A DNA stretch of 48,242 nt from an uncultured Alphaproteobacteria bacterium. GTDB taxonomy: Bacteria; Pseudomonadota; Alphaproteobacteria; RF32; CAG-239. Shown here piece by piece: positions 39,374 through 48,227 of the stretch. The stretch covers positions 1-48,242 of the forward strand of contig CALXRQ010000012.1 in the NCBI GenBank assembly GCA_944390895.1, in the 5' to 3' direction. The notes below the pieces were generated by a model, which was given only the letters and a program-made list of their open reading frames with translations, ran no database searches and was not told where the DNA came from. A program made the translations under genes and the position numbers. The stretch's first letter is position 1, and every line of letters begins with the position of its first letter.

Positions 39374-39925
39374 ATGGCTGAAGATGCAAAACGGATTTGC
39401 TTAGGCGCGGTGGTCGGCGTCCACGGAATTAAAGGCGAGGTCAAAGTCAAAAGCTTTACCGAGGTTCCTGAAGATATTGACCGCTACGGCATTGTCGAAA
39501 ACGAGGCAGGTTCCCGCAAATTTAGCATTAAAGTTACCGGACATTCCAAAGAATTATTACGTGTAAAGATAAAAGGCGTTGATGACCGCAATGAGGCTTT
39601 TGCCCTGAAAGGCACCGGTTTTTATGTGAGTAAAGACGTGTTGCCGGAGCTGCCCGAAGAAGAATTTTATCATTCCGACCTGATTGGCCTGGAAGCCAGA
39701 GCGCGGGAAGATAATCGTTCTCTGGGCAAGGTTGTCGGCATTTACAATTTTGGTGCCGGAGATATGCTGGAAATCAAAACCGGCGAAGACGGAAAATCAG
39801 AAATACTGCCTTTTACCAAGGAATATTTTCCGACCGTAAATATTAAAGAAGGATATATTATTGTTGCCTCGTTTTTAAACTTTGCCGAAGATGAGGATGA
39901 TTCGGAAGACGATGATGAAGGTTAA
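39374..39925 (+). CDS. rimM: 16S rRNA processing protein RimM
   Basis: RimM helps fold the head of the 30S subunit around S19. The 183-residue product has the N-terminal barrel (ICLGAVVGVHGIKGEVKVKS), the middle FALKGTGFYV, and the C-terminal PRC-barrel (DLIGLEARAREDNRSLGKVV through EILPFTKEYFPTVNIKEGYI). A short acidic tail (EDEDDSEDDDEG) overlaps the trmD start by 14 bases. Confidence 0.95.
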   Translation: MAEDAKRICLGAVVGVHGIKGEVKVKSFTEVPEDIDRYGIVENEAGSRKFSIKVTGHSKELLRVKIKGVDDRNEAFALKGTGFYVSKDVLPELPEEEFYHSDLIGLEARAREDNRSLGKVVGIYNFGAGDMLEIKTGEDGKSEILPFTKEYFPTVNIKEGYIIVASFLNFAEDEDDSEDDDEG

Positions 39926-40604
39926 GGTTTTAACCATATTTCCGGAAATATTTCCCGGATTTTTGGGATATTCGTTAACCGGAAAGGCTTTGAGTGAAGG
40001 GCTGTGGAGCTTGGATTGTGTCAATATCCGCGATTATGCTTTTGACAAGCACGGTTCGGTAGATGACACGCCCTGCGGCGGCGGCGCCGGTATGGTGATG
40101 CGCCCCGATGTTCTGGGCGCCGCAATCAGTGCCAATTATCATGGCGGAAGAATCATTTACATGAGCCCGCGGGGCGAACCTCTGACGCAGGACAAGGTAA
40201 AGGAACTGAGCCGGGAAGAAAGTCTGACCATCGTGTGCGGACGTTTCGAAGGAGTAGACCAACGGGTGCTGGATGCCTGGAACATTGAGGAAATCAGCAT
40301 CGGAGACTATATCCTGACCGGTGGAGAACAGGCCGCGCAGATAATGCTCGACGCGGTGGTGCGTCTGATTCCCGGCGTGCTGGGAAATTCAGAGTCCACT
40401 AGCGATGAAAGCTTTGAAGACGGGCTTTTGGAGCATCCGCAATATACCCGCCCCATAGAGTGGGAAGGAAGAACGGTTCCCGAAGTGCTTTTAAGCGGAC
40501 ATCACAAAAAGATAGCCGAGTGGCAGCATCAGGAAGCCTTGGAAATAACTAAACGCAGAAGACCGGATTTGTTAAAGAAATATCTTGATTCTAAAAGAGT
40601 TTAG
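39912..40604 (+). CDS. trmD: tRNA (guanine-N1)-methyltransferase TrmD
   Basis: TrmD methylates G37 of tRNAs next to the anticodon and prevents frameshifting. The 230-residue product has the SPOUT knot: IYMSPRGEPLTQDKVKEL, VCGRFEGVDQRVLD, and EISIGDYILTGGEQAAQIML. The Asp of SDESFEDGLLEHPQYTRP is the catalytic region. I chose ATGATG at 39912; the longer frame from 39882 runs through rimM and has no ribosome site. Confidence 0.96.
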   Translation: MMKVKVLTIFPEIFPGFLGYSLTGKALSEGLWSLDCVNIRDYAFDKHGSVDDTPCGGGAGMVMRPDVLGAAISANYHGGRIIYMSPRGEPLTQDKVKELSREESLTIVCGRFEGVDQRVLDAWNIEEISIGDYILTGGEQAAQIMLDAVVRLIPGVLGNSESTSDESFEDGLLEHPQYTRPIEWEGRTVPEVLLSGHHKKIAEWQHQEALEITKRRRPDLLKKYLDSKRV

Positions 40605-40641
40605 ATATATAAAGTAAAAAAAATTGTAAAGGGTAAAACTT

Positions 40642-41040
40642 ATGAACATCATTGAAAATTTTGAAAAAGAGCAGATCGCGAAGCTCACAGAGGGTAAAAA
40701 CGTTCCAAGTTTTAAACCGGGTGATACCTTGAAAGTCCACACTAAAGTTAAAGAGGGTGACAGAGAGCGTATTCAGGTTTATGAAGGCGTTTGCATCGCT
40801 CGTAAGAATGACGGCTTGAACTCTTCTTTCACGGTTAGAAAGATTTCTTTCGGCGAAGGCGTTGAGCGCGTATTCCCGCTGTATTCTCCGAACGTTGCTA
40901 AGATTGAAGTCTCCCGTATCGGTAAAGTCCGTCGTGCGAAGTTGTACTTCCTGCGTGCTCTGCGCGGACGTTCGGCTCGTATTGCTGACGATTTGAGCGC
41001 AGCTGCCAAAGCTCGTGAAGAATCCAAAAGCGCTGACTAG
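40642..41040 (+). CDS. rplS: 50S ribosomal protein L19
   Basis: L19 lies at the subunit interface. The 132-residue product has the family core: [51 protein letters not shown], and [15 protein letters not shown]. An Ala/Lys/Ser-rich tail follows. It ends the ffh operon and is followed by a strong terminator. Confidence 0.97.
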   Translation: MNIIENFEKEQIAKLTEGKNVPSFKPGDTLKVHTKVKEGDRERIQVYEGVCIARKNDGLNSSFTVRKISFGEGVERVFPLYSPNVAKIEVSRIGKVRRAKLYFLRALRGRSARIADDLSAAAKAREESKSAD

Positions 41041-41057
41041 TCTTTGGGCAAAACGGT

Positions 41058-41093
41058 AAAAAAAACCGAAACTGAAAAGTTTCGGTTTTTTTA
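41058..41093 (+). terminator. Rho-independent terminator of the ffh operon
   Basis: AAAACCGAAACT and AGTTTCGGTTTT pair around a short loop, followed by a T-run. Confidence 0.92.
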
Positions 41094-41114
41094 TTGCCAT
41101 TGTTCTTGGCGCAA

Positions 41115-41143
41115 TTGATATTTAAATCTTTATTAATTATATT
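41115..41143 (+). promoter_or_regulatory. Sigma70-type promoter of the DUF805 gene
   Basis: TTGATA (41115-41120), 17 bases and TATATT (41138-41143), followed by a 44-base leader with CAAGGAG just before the start codon. Confidence 0.6.
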
Positions 41144-41186
41144 GTGAAAGCATACTTTCAGCTGAAATTTTTCAAGGAGAACAAAA

Positions 41187-41750
41187 ATGCCCAGATCCAA
41201 AGCTGCTGTAGAAACTGTTGAACCCGCAAAAAAGTCTGCCGCTCCCAAACCTGCGGCAGCCAAACCGGCTGTACCGGCCGCCCATGCCAACCTTTGGGGC
41301 TGGTATTGGGACTGCCTTAAAAACTATAATACTTTTTCCGGCCGCGCTTCCCGTTCCGAATATTGGTATTTTGTCTTGGGCAACGTTCTGGTTACCGCGG
41401 CACTGCTGTATCTTGGCATTCGTACCGGAGCACATTCCTTCTGGGGCGCGCTTTACGGCCTGTATAACATTTTCATCTTTTTGCCGGCCATGGCTGTGGC
41501 TTTCCGGCGTTTCCACGACGTTAACTTCAGCGGCTGGTGGGTTTCCGCGCCGGTCATCGTTGTGTTTCTGCTGTCGTTTGCTTCGGGGTTCATCCGAGCC
41601 TATAACCGCCGCAGCGGTATATTTGACGAACCTTCGGTGCTTTATTTTCTGACCGGTTTGATTTTGATTGTTTATCCGCTGTTTATTGTTGTCATCGCCT
41701 GCCTGAAGGGGACAAAAGGTTCCAACCGCTTCGGTCCGGCGCCGAAATAA
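41187..41750 (+). CDS. DUF805 family inner-membrane protein
   Basis: The 187-residue product has a Lys/Ala/Pro-rich cytoplasmic N-terminus (about 30 residues), then the DUF805 signature NLWGWYWDCLKNYNTFSGRA followed by SRSEYWYFVLG, and four hydrophobic segments ending in CLKGTKGSNRFGP. DUF805 proteins are small, widespread membrane proteins of unknown role. The extended N-terminus is not usual for the family. Promoter and terminator on both sides make it a single-gene unit. Confidence 0.88.
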   Translation: MPRSKAAVETVEPAKKSAAPKPAAAKPAVPAAHANLWGWYWDCLKNYNTFSGRASRSEYWYFVLGNVLVTAALLYLGIRTGAHSFWGALYGLYNIFIFLPAMAVAFRRFHDVNFSGWWVSAPVIVVFLLSFASGFIRAYNRRSGIFDEPSVLYFLTGLILIVYPLFIVVIACLKGTKGSNRFGPAPK

Positions 41751-41760
41751 CGGATACCGG

Positions 41761-41789
41761 AAAAGGCTCCCCGAAGGGAGCCTTTTTTA
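41761..41789 (+). terminator. Rho-independent terminator
   Basis: AAAAGGCTCCC and GGGAGCCTTTT pair around a CGAA loop and are followed by T residues. Confidence 0.92.
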
Positions 41790-41896
41790 TTTCCGCAAAT
41801 AATTCACACTGCCGGTTATTTTTCATAAAATTTTTATTACTTTTATAAAAGTTTGTAGTATATTAAAACCAATTTTTTAATAAGAGGATGTTTAAG

Positions 41897-42907
41897 ATGA
41901 ATAAAATTGCAGTAGTCGGCGCTTCGGAAAGCATAGGTCGCGAAATTTTGAGTTTTCTGGAAGAAGACGGATATAAGGCTTCGGACGTCTTCGCTCTGGA
42001 GCATAAGGCAGTTCTGGGCAATCAGGTGTCTTACGGTGAAGATGACGAACTCGACGTACTGAATTTGGATGATTTTGACTTTTCCAAAGTAAAGGCCGCC
42101 ATTTTTGCTACCACGTCCGAACTGGCCAAACGTTACGTCCCGAAGGCTTTGTCCAAGGGCGTTAAGGTTATTGACTGCTCCGCGGCGTTTTTTGCCGATT
42201 CCGACGTGCCGATGATTGTTGCCGGCGTAAACGACGATAAAATTGCCGGCGCCGGCAAAGGCCTGGTGTCCGTACCTTCGGCGGCGGTTACCCAGATGCT
42301 TCTGCCTTTGAGCCGCGTCTGCAAAAAATACAACCTCGCGCGTTTGGTCGTTTCCACCTATATGTCCACCTCTGTCTACGGAAAAGAAGCCATGGACGAG
42401 CTTTTTGACCAGATTCGCAAAATCTATATGAACGACACTTTGGTTGACAACCAAAAAGTTTTTCACAAGCAGATAGCTTTCAATGCCATTCCGCAGGTCG
42501 GCGATTTCCTCGGCGACGAAACCGACTGCGAATGGGCGCTGAATGCCGAGACCAAAAAAGTTTTGGACAGCAATATCAAAGTTCACGCCAACTGTGCCGT
42601 CATTCCCGCTTTTATCGGCTGCGCTCAGTATGTTAACGTTGAAAGCAAAGACGAAATTGACGTCGAAGACGTACGGACGTTGATGAAAGAAGTTGACGGC
42701 GTGGTCGTTTTTGACAAGCATACCGACGGCGGTTATGTAACCATCAGCGACGTTCAGGGCGAAAATGACGTTTATGTAAGCCGTCTGCGGCAGGATGTTT
42801 CGGTCGAAAACGGCATCAGCTTTTGGTGCGTGGCCGACAACCTGCGCGTCGGCGTTGCCAAGAATGCCTATGCCGTTATGAAATTGTTTTTGTCGTCTCA
42901 AGACTGA
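41897..42907 (+). CDS. Usg-type homologue of aspartate-semialdehyde dehydrogenase, catalytic residues lost
   Basis: The 336-residue product follows the ASD fold throughout: MNKIAVVGASESIGREIL (NADP-binding end), FATTSELAKRYVPKAL, VIDCSAAFF, RLVVSTYMSTSVYGKEAMDE, FNAIPQVGDFLGDE, ETKKVLDSNIKVHANC. The catalytic 'NCS' is SAA (128-130), so the active Cys is Ala129. In the substrate-binding segment 'CVRVPV..GH' the Arg is Val235 and the catalytic His is Cys242. It therefore cannot act as an ordinary ASD. Usg-1 proteins of gammaproteobacteria are known ASD homologues without the Cys, so this is probably a similar pseudoenzyme. I chose the ATG at 41897, with AGAGG at proper distance; the ATG at 41888 lies directly on the ribosome site. 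Confidence 0.85.
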   Translation: MNKIAVVGASESIGREILSFLEEDGYKASDVFALEHKAVLGNQVSYGEDDELDVLNLDDFDFSKVKAAIFATTSELAKRYVPKALSKGVKVIDCSAAFFADSDVPMIVAGVNDDKIAGAGKGLVSVPSAAVTQMLLPLSRVCKKYNLARLVVSTYMSTSVYGKEAMDELFDQIRKIYMNDTLVDNQKVFHKQIAFNAIPQVGDFLGDETDCEWALNAETKKVLDSNIKVHANCAVIPAFIGCAQYVNVESKDEIDVEDVRTLMKEVDGVVVFDKHTDGGYVTISDVQGENDVYVSRLRQDVSVENGISFWCVADNLRVGVAKNAYAVMKLFLSSQD

Positions 42908-42920
42908 CTTGGAGCCTTAA

Positions 42921-45380
42921 ATGAAAAAAGTTCTGTCGTTTCTGCTTTTTGCCTTTTTTTGCCTGATTTCGCAATATGCCTTTGCGGCAAACGCGTCTCT
43001 TTTTGATTACGGCACCATCAATCAGGAGCTTAATAAAATTGACGCAAAGCTCAAAAACGGCAGTGCCACGCCGCAGTATATGGCAGACAGTGTCCAGCAG
43101 ATAGGCGATCTGCGCAAACAGATTAACGATGCCAAGCGTGAATTGGAAAAGGAGCTGGAATATACGCAGAAAAAACTTGATGCCCTGGGCGAAGGACCTC
43201 AGGACGGCCGCAAGGAAATAGGCATCATTGCGCAAAATCGCAAAGAGTTTAACGATGAGCTTTCCAGGCAAAAAGGGCACATTGCCGAAGCTGATATTCT
43301 GCTGACACGCTTGGATGAGCTGGATACCAGAATCTTCAATCTGCGCAGTAAGGAACTGTTCGGCAATCTGCTGGATAAGCAAAATCCGCTGATTTATCCC
43401 GCTAATCTTTTTGCGGCGGGAAAATTATTTGTCAGTTTTATCAGCGGCATCATAAACTCTCCGCTGGTCTGGTATCAGGAGCTTACGCCGGAAGAACATG
43501 CGCTCGTTCGCAGCAATCTTATGCCGGTGCTGTTTATCTTCTTTTTGTCTTTGTGGATTGGTGTTTATCTGCGCTTGTTCATCATGCGCAAATTTGGTTA
43601 TGACAACGAAATCGAACATCCCCGTTATGGCAAAAAGGTTTCTGCCGCTGTTTGCGTCGCAATCGGCTATGGCGTCATCCCGGCGTCGATTATTGCCGGT
43701 TTGTTGATTTGGATGGCAGGCAGCAACCTCATCAGCGGTTATTTCGGCATGGTTGTCGGCACTTTTTTGTATTTTCTGCTGTATATCTTGCTGGGACGGG
43801 CCATCGCTCGGGTGACCTTTGCGCCGTATAATGAAAAGTGGCGGTTGATTAATGTCGGAAACGAAAAAGCCCTGCGTCTGACCAGGACTTTTTATGGAGC
43901 AATTGAAACCATCTGCATTTTTGCCTTTTTGGAGTTTGTGGCAGATAAGTCGGACTTTCCGATAGAATTGTCTGCATTTATTGCCACGCTGGGATGTTTT
44001 GCCAAAGCCTTTTATATTGTCATCATTGTCCGCCGCATTTTATGGGACGGCAATTCTGAAGATATTGCCGCAGAAGACGAACGGTCCGAAAGCGACAATG
44101 CCGACGATGATGTCGATCCGATGTTGAAGTTTACGTTTATCAGCACGCTTGCCGGCATTGTCCTGAATCTGGTGGCAATATTCGGATATCCGTTCCTTTC
44201 GGCATTTATTCTCAACCGTCTGATTATGACGTTTGTTCTTTTAGGTTTTCTGTTTATCATTCGCAAAGCTTTCGAGGAGCTTATGCACCGCATTTTGCTG
44301 ATGCGTTTTTGGGCCAGAAATTTCCGCTTGAAAAGAAAGATATTGGTTAAACTTAACTTTTGGCTGAGTTTGGTGGTCGATCCTCTGTTCGTTTTGTTCG
44401 CCGGCTATGTGGTTTTGGCGCTTTGGGGCGTGTCTACCGAACTTTTGAATCAGAGCATTATCAAACTTTTTACCGGATTTAAAATCGGCGGTATCAAGAT
44501 TTCGCTGCTTTCGATAATGATAGGCATTGCCGTGTTCTTTGTCAGCGTCAGCATTGTTAAAGCGCTTAAACGTCGTCTGGCAGTCAATGTTTTGAACAAA
44601 ATGGACATCGACGAAGGCATCCGCGCTTCGCTTGAATCTGGCTTCGGTTCCGTGGGCTTCGTGCTTTCGGCGCTGCTGGCAATCGCCATTATGGGCGGAG
44701 ACTTGAGCAATCTGGCTCTCATTGCCGGTGCTTTGTCCGTCGGTATCGGTTTAGGCTTGCAGAACATTGTAAACAACTTTGTTTCCGGCATTATTCTTTT
44801 ATTTGAACGTCCCATAAAAGTGGGCGACTGGGTAATCGTAAACGGAGAAGAAGGCCGCGTAAAACAAATCAACATTCGTTCCACCGAAATTGAAACTTTC
44901 AAAAAATCAAGTCTGATTGTGCCGAACTCCAATATCCTGTCCAACACCGTCACCAATCTGACGCACAGCAACAAAGCTGCGCGTCTGGCCGTAAACGTCG
45001 GCGTTGCCTATAATTCGGATCCTCATCAGGTAACGGACATTTTGCTGGAATGTGCCGAGAAGCATAAAAGAGTATTGAAAAACCCGGCGCCTTATGTCGT
45101 ATTCAAAAATTTCGGCGAGAGCAGCCTTGACTTTGAGCTCCGCTGCTATACGACCGATATCTGGACCGGGTGGGCCATTCCCAGCGATCTGCGTTATGAA
45201 ATTCTGCGTCGTTTTGACGAAGAGGGCATAGACATTCCGTTCCCGCAGCGCAGTCTGCATATTGGTGATGAAATTACCCGTAAGTCTCTGAACAAGATTT
45301 TGCAGCAGAAAGCAGATTTGGACATAACCAGAAAGCATCGTAAAAATGCAGAAAAACCCGTTGAAAACACAGAAGAATAA
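42921..45380 (+). CDS. Large MscS-family mechanosensitive channel
   Basis: The 819-residue product has a signal peptide (LSFLLFAFFCLISQYAFA), a periplasmic coiled-coil domain of about 120 residues (INDAKRELEKELEYTQKKLD), then about ten transmembrane helices. The last helices and following section are the MscS core: IAGALSVGIGLGLQNIVNNF, then FVSGIILLFERPIKVGDWV, VKQINIRSTEIETF and VPNSNILSNTVTNL. The layout resembles MscK/YbdG-like large channels that open on osmotic downshock. It begins 13 bases after the Usg-like gene, and its end overlaps murL by 35 bases. Confidence 0.9.
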   Translation: MKKVLSFLLFAFFCLISQYAFAANASLFDYGTINQELNKIDAKLKNGSATPQYMADSVQQIGDLRKQINDAKRELEKELEYTQKKLDALGEGPQDGRKEIGIIAQNRKEFNDELSRQKGHIAEADILLTRLDELDTRIFNLRSKELFGNLLDKQNPLIYPANLFAAGKLFVSFISGIINSPLVWYQELTPEEHALVRSNLMPVLFIFFLSLWIGVYLRLFIMRKFGYDNEIEHPRYGKKVSAAVCVAIGYGVIPASIIAGLLIWMAGSNLISGYFGMVVGTFLYFLLYILLGRAIARVTFAPYNEKWRLINVGNEKALRLTRTFYGAIETICIFAFLEFVADKSDFPIELSAFIATLGCFAKAFYIVIIVRRILWDGNSEDIAAEDERSESDNADDDVDPMLKFTFISTLAGIVLNLVAIFGYPFLSAFILNRLIMTFVLLGFLFIIRKAFEELMHRILLMRFWARNFRLKRKILVKLNFWLSLVVDPLFVLFAGYVVLALWGVSTELLNQSIIKLFTGFKIGGIKISLLSIMIGIAVFFVSVSIVKALKRRLAVNVLNKMDIDEGIRASLESGFGSVGFVLSALLAIAIMGGDLSNLALIAGALSVGIGLGLQNIVNNFVSGIILLFERPIKVGDWVIVNGEEGRVKQINIRSTEIETFKKSSLIVPNSNILSNTVTNLTHSNKAARLAVNVGVAYNSDPHQVTDILLECAEKHKRVLKNPAPYVVFKNFGESSLDFELRCYTTDIWTGWAIPSDLRYEILRRFDEEGIDIPFPQRSLHIGDEITRKSLNKILQQKADLDITRKHRKNAEKPVENTEE

Positions 45381-46710
45381 ACCCGAAACCTTTCGTTTCG
45401 TCAGCTATGCTTTTGATGTCGAAACCTCGACGGCGTCGCTGAACTATGCTTTTGATGAAGAATATTACTTCACGGAGACAGTACAGTTCCGCAATGCGGA
45501 AAAAGTCTTGACGCCGGAGCAGGCTGCCGCGGTGGAAAATATTATGTTCTTTTTGCACCTGGCTTGCGGCATCAGTTATTACAAGGCTTTTGTTCCCGGT
45601 CGTATACAAATTGAAACCGGTGTGCTGAACCGGGAACAAGCCGCGTTTTTTGATGAGTTCTATAAAAAAGGTCTGGGTGAATTTTCTTGGCGCAACGGAC
45701 TGAATTTGAATAATGTCGTCAAATTTCCAAGTCAAAAGCAAAGTACGCACGAAAAAGCTTCGGATCTGTGTCTGAACGACCGAACGGCGGTTCCGGTCGG
45801 CGGCGGCAAAGATTCAAACGTGGTGATTGAAACGCTCAAAGCCCATGGAGAAAAGGTCGTCTGCATTGCGCAAGGGCGTCCGCGTCCGATTCGGGAATCG
45901 ATAGAAGTTTCCGGCTGTCCGGATATTGAGTTTACCCGTACGATTTCTCCGGCATTAATTGCCTTAAACGAGCGTCCCGATGTCTATAACGGCCATATTC
46001 CCATTACCGGTGTTTATGCTTTTTGTATGGCTTTGGCGGCGGTTCTCTATGGTTTTGACAAAATAGCCATGGGTAACGAACGTTCGGCCAACGTCGGCAA
46101 TCTGGTGCGTGACGACAGCTTTGAGGTTAATCACCAATGGAGCAAGTCTTTTGCTTTTGAAAAAAGCTTCAATAGCTTTTGTAAAAAATATATGCTGCAA
46201 AATCTGCACTATTTTTCAATGCTGCGACCTCTTTCGGAACTGGACATAGCCCGCCGCTTTGCCGGATTAAAAGCTTATTTTCCGGTTTTCACCAGCTGCA
46301 ACAAGGCGTTTAAAATTGACAAGAACAAGCGTCTGGAACGCTGGTGCGGGGACTGTGACAAATGCCGTTTTGTTTTTTTGGCGCTGGCGCCGTTTATGCC
46401 TAAAGAAGATTTAATCGAAGCCGTCGGCAGAAATATTCTGGCTGACGAAAAGCAGCTCGGCGGGTTTGAAGAGCTGTTGGGGCTGTCCAGCCACAAACCG
46501 TTTGAGTGCGTCGGCGAGCTTGAGGAATGTGCCGTGGCTGTCAGCCTTTTGGCACAGAAACCGGAATGGAAGGACGAATTCATCGTCAAAAGCCTTTATC
46601 CGCGCTTGCTGGAAAAATATGGGGCGCAGACCCTTCAACGCTGGCAGGAGATGGTGTTTACGCCCTCCGGAGAACATCTCATACCCGAAAAATTTAAGGA
46701 CTATTTGTAA
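45346..46710 (+). CDS. murL: UDP-MurNAc-L-Ala-L-Glu epimerase MurL
   Basis: MurL, known from Xanthomonas, changes the terminal L-Glu of UDP-MurNAc-L-Ala-L-Glu into D-Glu with ATP. The 454-residue product shows what I recall of that family: an N-terminal domain (FRFVSYAFDVETSTASLNYA), a PP-loop-like VPVGGGKDSNVVIETLKAHG (Gly152-Ser157), AMGNERSANVGN (241-252), VNHQWSKSFAFE (261-272), and the Cys-rich ERWCGDCDKCRFVFLAL (331-347). Its TAA shares a base with the ATG of murD2, so the two are coupled. That pairing is the known context of MurL. The start overlaps the channel gene by 35 bases and has only a weak AGAAAG upstream. Confidence 0.85.
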   Translation: MQKNPLKTQKNKPETFRFVSYAFDVETSTASLNYAFDEEYYFTETVQFRNAEKVLTPEQAAAVENIMFFLHLACGISYYKAFVPGRIQIETGVLNREQAAFFDEFYKKGLGEFSWRNGLNLNNVVKFPSQKQSTHEKASDLCLNDRTAVPVGGGKDSNVVIETLKAHGEKVVCIAQGRPRPIRESIEVSGCPDIEFTRTISPALIALNERPDVYNGHIPITGVYAFCMALAAVLYGFDKIAMGNERSANVGNLVRDDSFEVNHQWSKSFAFEKSFNSFCKKYMLQNLHYFSMLRPLSELDIARRFAGLKAYFPVFTSCNKAFKIDKNKRLERWCGDCDKCRFVFLALAPFMPKEDLIEAVGRNILADEKQLGGFEELLGLSSHKPFECVGELEECAVAVSLLAQKPEWKDEFIVKSLYPRLLEKYGAQTLQRWQEMVFTPSGEHLIPEKFKDYL

Positions 46711-48062
46711 TGCTTTTGCAGGAACTTAAAGGAAAAAATATCGCCGTCTGGGGTTTGGGCCGCGAAGGGATGTCGAATATTGAACTGGTACTGAAGCATC
46801 GTCTTGCCGCCGCTTTGTATGCCTACAGCGACGAGATATGTCCGCCGCCGGCCGCATATCCGCAGGTAAGGCTTTTCTGCGGCGACGAATTTGAACAAAT
46901 GCTGGACAAGGTTGACGTCATCATCAAGTCTCCGGGCGTCAGCATTTATAAGGAAGAAGTCCGCCGGGCCAAAGCGCGCGGGATTCGTTTTACGACGTCT
47001 TCCGATATTTTTCTGAGCGAAATGCGGCAGAATCACCCTGAGACCACGATAATCGGCGTTACCGGTTCCAAAGGCAAAAGCACAACCTCCAGCCTGCTGT
47101 ATACGGCGTTGAAGGCTTTGGGACAGGACGTTGCCCTTTGCGGCAATATCGGACGTCCGCTGGTTGATTTGATTGATGAAAGTCACCGTTTTGTCGTATG
47201 CGAGCTTTCAAGCTACCAATGCAGCGATTTAAGCGTGTCGCCGCAGATTGTCCTTTTTACCAATTTGTTTCCGGAACACGTCGACTGGCATCTGAGTCAT
47301 GATAATTATTATCGTGACAAGGTTCATTTGATTGCCCATCAGCAGCCGGACGACGTATGTTTTGTCAATGCCCGCTGCGATAAGCTGAAAAAATACTGCG
47401 GTTTGTATCAGCGCCGATTCCGTTATTATAACCTGCCGGAAGGTTTTGCCGAACTGAACAATGTTTTATGCCGGAACGGGAAGCCGCTTCTGCAGATTGA
47501 AGAAACGCTGTTGCAGGGATATCATAATTTGGATAACATGGCCGGTGTTTTGTCCGTGATTGATTATCTGGGGTTGGATGTGTCAACGGCGTTGGAAAGC
47601 TTCAAAACTTTTCATGCGCTGCCGCATCGTTTGCAAAAGATTGGCGAGAAAGATGGCATAACCTTTATTAATGATAGTATTTCCACTGCGCCGGAGACGG
47701 CCATTGCGGCCATCAGATCTTTTGACCTGCCGATGGGAATTTTTCTCGGCGGTTATGACCGCAAGCAGGATTATCATGAATTGGCCCGGATTATCAATGA
47801 TACGCCGCAGGTTAAGGTTGTTGCCGTATTGTTTCAAACCGGTCCCCGCATCGCCGAAACCCTGAAGCAGGTTCTGACGCGCCGGGATATCGTATTGATT
47901 GAGGAACCGGATTTTGCTTCGGCGGTAAAAAAGGTTTTTGAAAGCCTGAAGCGCTGCGGCGGGCGTTTGGCATTGTTTTCTCCGGCCGCTCCGAGCTACG
48001 ATGCGTATAAGAGTTTTGAAGTAAGGGGTGAAGAATTTATCAAAATATTTCACAATCTTTAA
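46710..48062 (+). CDS. murD2: UDP-MurNAc-L-Ala--L-glutamate ligase MurD2
   Basis: MurD-type ligases add glutamate to UDP-MurNAc-L-Ala with ATP. The 450-residue product has the Mur Walker A GVTGSKGKSTTSSLL (116-130), ELSSYQCSDL (165-174), FTNLFPEHVDWHLS and the later HRLQ. Two places differ from ordinary D-Glu-adding MurD. The usual 'NDSKATN' is NDSISTAPETA (321-331), and the end is LFSPAAPSYDAYKSFEVRG. Both are features of MurD2, which takes L-Glu and works with MurL. It lies apart from the mraZ cluster and is coupled to murL. A separate ordinary MurD is not seen in the window. Confidence 0.88.
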   Translation: MLLQELKGKNIAVWGLGREGMSNIELVLKHRLAAALYAYSDEICPPPAAYPQVRLFCGDEFEQMLDKVDVIIKSPGVSIYKEEVRRAKARGIRFTTSSDIFLSEMRQNHPETTIIGVTGSKGKSTTSSLLYTALKALGQDVALCGNIGRPLVDLIDESHRFVVCELSSYQCSDLSVSPQIVLFTNLFPEHVDWHLSHDNYYRDKVHLIAHQQPDDVCFVNARCDKLKKYCGLYQRRFRYYNLPEGFAELNNVLCRNGKPLLQIEETLLQGYHNLDNMAGVLSVIDYLGLDVSTALESFKTFHALPHRLQKIGEKDGITFINDSISTAPETAIAAIRSFDLPMGIFLGGYDRKQDYHELARIINDTPQVKVVAVLFQTGPRIAETLKQVLTRRDIVLIEEPDFASAVKKVFESLKRCGGRLALFSPAAPSYDAYKSFEVRGEEFIKIFHNL

Positions 48063-48110
48063 AATATGGTGTTGATTTATTATTTCGTTTAATATAAAAC
48101 TATCACCAAT

Positions 48111-48181
<71 letters not shown>

Positions 48182-48186
<5 letters not shown>

Positions 48187-48227
48187 TAACAAAAAAAGCT
48201 CCTGATGGAGCTTTTTTTGTTATGGTG
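48182..48227. terminator. Terminator that is part of a 21-bp perfect inverted repeat
   Basis: The core is AAAAAAAGCTCC-TGAT-GGAGCTTTTTTT (48191-48218). The pairing continues outward without mismatch: CACCATAAC (48182-48190) pairs with GTTATGGTG (48219-48227). The left arm includes the last bases of the tRNA, so precursor folding could compete with the acceptor end. It can terminate on both strands. Confidence 0.85.
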
